Shown: positions 49,817 to 50,144 of the stretch, piece after piece
Position numbering within the stretch: position 1 is the first letter of the stretch
Layout: the number at the start of each line of letters is the position of its first letter
Source of the DNA: Pseudonocardia lacus
GTDB taxonomy: Bacteria > Actinomycetota > Actinomycetes > Mycobacteriales > Pseudonocardiaceae
Direction: 5' to 3'
DNA: 50,144 nucleotides
Assembly: GCF_018531445.1 (NCBI RefSeq)
Contig: NZ_JAHDTH010000022.1
Span: 1 to 50,144 of the forward strand
Notes under the pieces: model-generated
The model's input: the letters and a program-made list of their open reading frames with translations, nothing else
Told to the model about the DNA's origin: nothing
Database searches by the model: none
Program-made: the position numbers and the translations under genes

Positions 49817-50020
49817 ATGGACGCGTCCACCGCCCACTGGTTCAAGAGCAGCTTCAGCCCCGGTAGCGGCAACGGTTGCATCGAGGTCGCCTTCCTCCCC
49901 GACGGCACCGTCGGCGTCCGCGACACCAAGGACCGCACCCGCCCCGCCCTCGCCGTCCCCTCCGCGGCCTGGACGACCTTCCTCACCGCCACCCGCACCG
50001 GGGCCTTCACGTCCCGGTAG
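49817..50020 (+). CDS. DUF397 small protein, partner of XRE/DUF5753 regulator
   Basis: A 67-residue protein with the DUF397 signature WFKSSFSPGSGNGCIEVAFL, VGVRDTKDR, and C-terminal FLTATRTGAFTSR. ATG 49817 has ACAGGAGG upstream with 7-base spacing. Likely modulates the adjacent regulator. Confidence 0.9.
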   Translation: MDASTAHWFKSSFSPGSGNGCIEVAFLPDGTVGVRDTKDRTRPALAVPSAAWTTFLTATRTGAFTSR

Positions 50021-50144
50021 CGATGCGGTCGGTGCGTGTCGAGAACACGGCGTCGGCTCCGTCCCCGTCGTGGGGCGCCCCCCCGGCGCGGCACCACCGG
50101 CGGGAACGCCCACGGCCACCCCAGGCAAGGAGCGGGTCAAGTAC
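50021..50144. other. Right-edge sequence, nothing supported
   Basis: The last 124 bp are C-rich and low in complexity on the + strand. A frame begins with ATG at 50023 but the translation has no recognisable features and the window ends, so I make no call. Confidence 0.5.

Overview
The window is very GC-rich with strong third-position G/C bias, GTG starts, many 4-bp ATGA/GTGA gene overlaps, two helix-turn-helix/DUF5753 + DUF397 pairs, a CU044_5270-type sigma/regulator locus and an F420-type LLM oxidoreductase. Together these point to a mycelial or Pseudonocardia-like actinobacterium (inference from gene content; no 16S present). I saw no tRNA, rRNA, transposase, integrase or CRISPR array.

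Layout. (1) 1-5.2 kb: a truncated GAF-domain regulator, a RidA-family protein, small membrane proteins, a large lipoprotein of unknown function and a first XRE/DUF397 pair. (2) 5.3-7.9 kb: a tight operon of DedA membrane protein, histidine kinase and NarL-type response regulator. (3) 8.5-11.6 kb: TetR and LLM oxidoreductase facing an FAD monooxygenase across a short promoter with two TTCACTGAA operators. (4) 11.5-21.6 kb: a membrane-anchored patatin-like protein, an alpha/beta hydrolase with an AraC regulator, a sigma factor sandwiched between two CU044_5270-type proteins, two gene remnants and a DUF418 membrane protein. (5) 21.6-25.8 kb: small proteins and a large TIR-like/STAND ATPase/TPR protein, a candidate immune-type sensor. 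(6) 25.8-47.5 kb: a Wzx/Wzy-type exopolysaccharide (EPS) locus. (7) 47.8-50.1 kb: a small lipoprotein, a UDP-glucose dehydrogenase remnant, a hypothetical protein and a second XRE/DUF397 pair.

The EPS locus appears complete. A priming sugar transferase puts the first sugar on the lipid carrier, two glycosyltransferases (GT4, WecG/TagA) extend it, UDP-glucose dehydrogenase supplies a uronic acid donor, a Wzx flippase and a Wzy-like polymerase export and polymerise, a Wzz/tyrosine-kinase fusion with a low-molecular-weight phosphatase controls chain length, and an LCP protein may attach the polymer to the wall. A beta-helix lipoprotein, a GH6-like lipoprotein and a PKD-repeat secreted protein probably act outside the cell. 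Two paralogous LuxR-type regulators sit inside and at the end of the locus.

The most notable signals not explained by the genes are five copies of an 18-bp inverted repeat, (C/G/T)TCATCANNNNTGA(C/T)GAG, four between the divergent priming-transferase and chain-length genes and one before the LCP gene, a likely EPS regulon operator; and a family of GC-rich palindromic CTGCGA repeats that fills all three of the wide gaps between convergent genes and only those. Other points of interest are a GH6 protein lacking its catalytic acid, and a polyprotein-like EPS gene joining nucleotidyltransferase-like, NDP-kinase-like and kinase-like parts.
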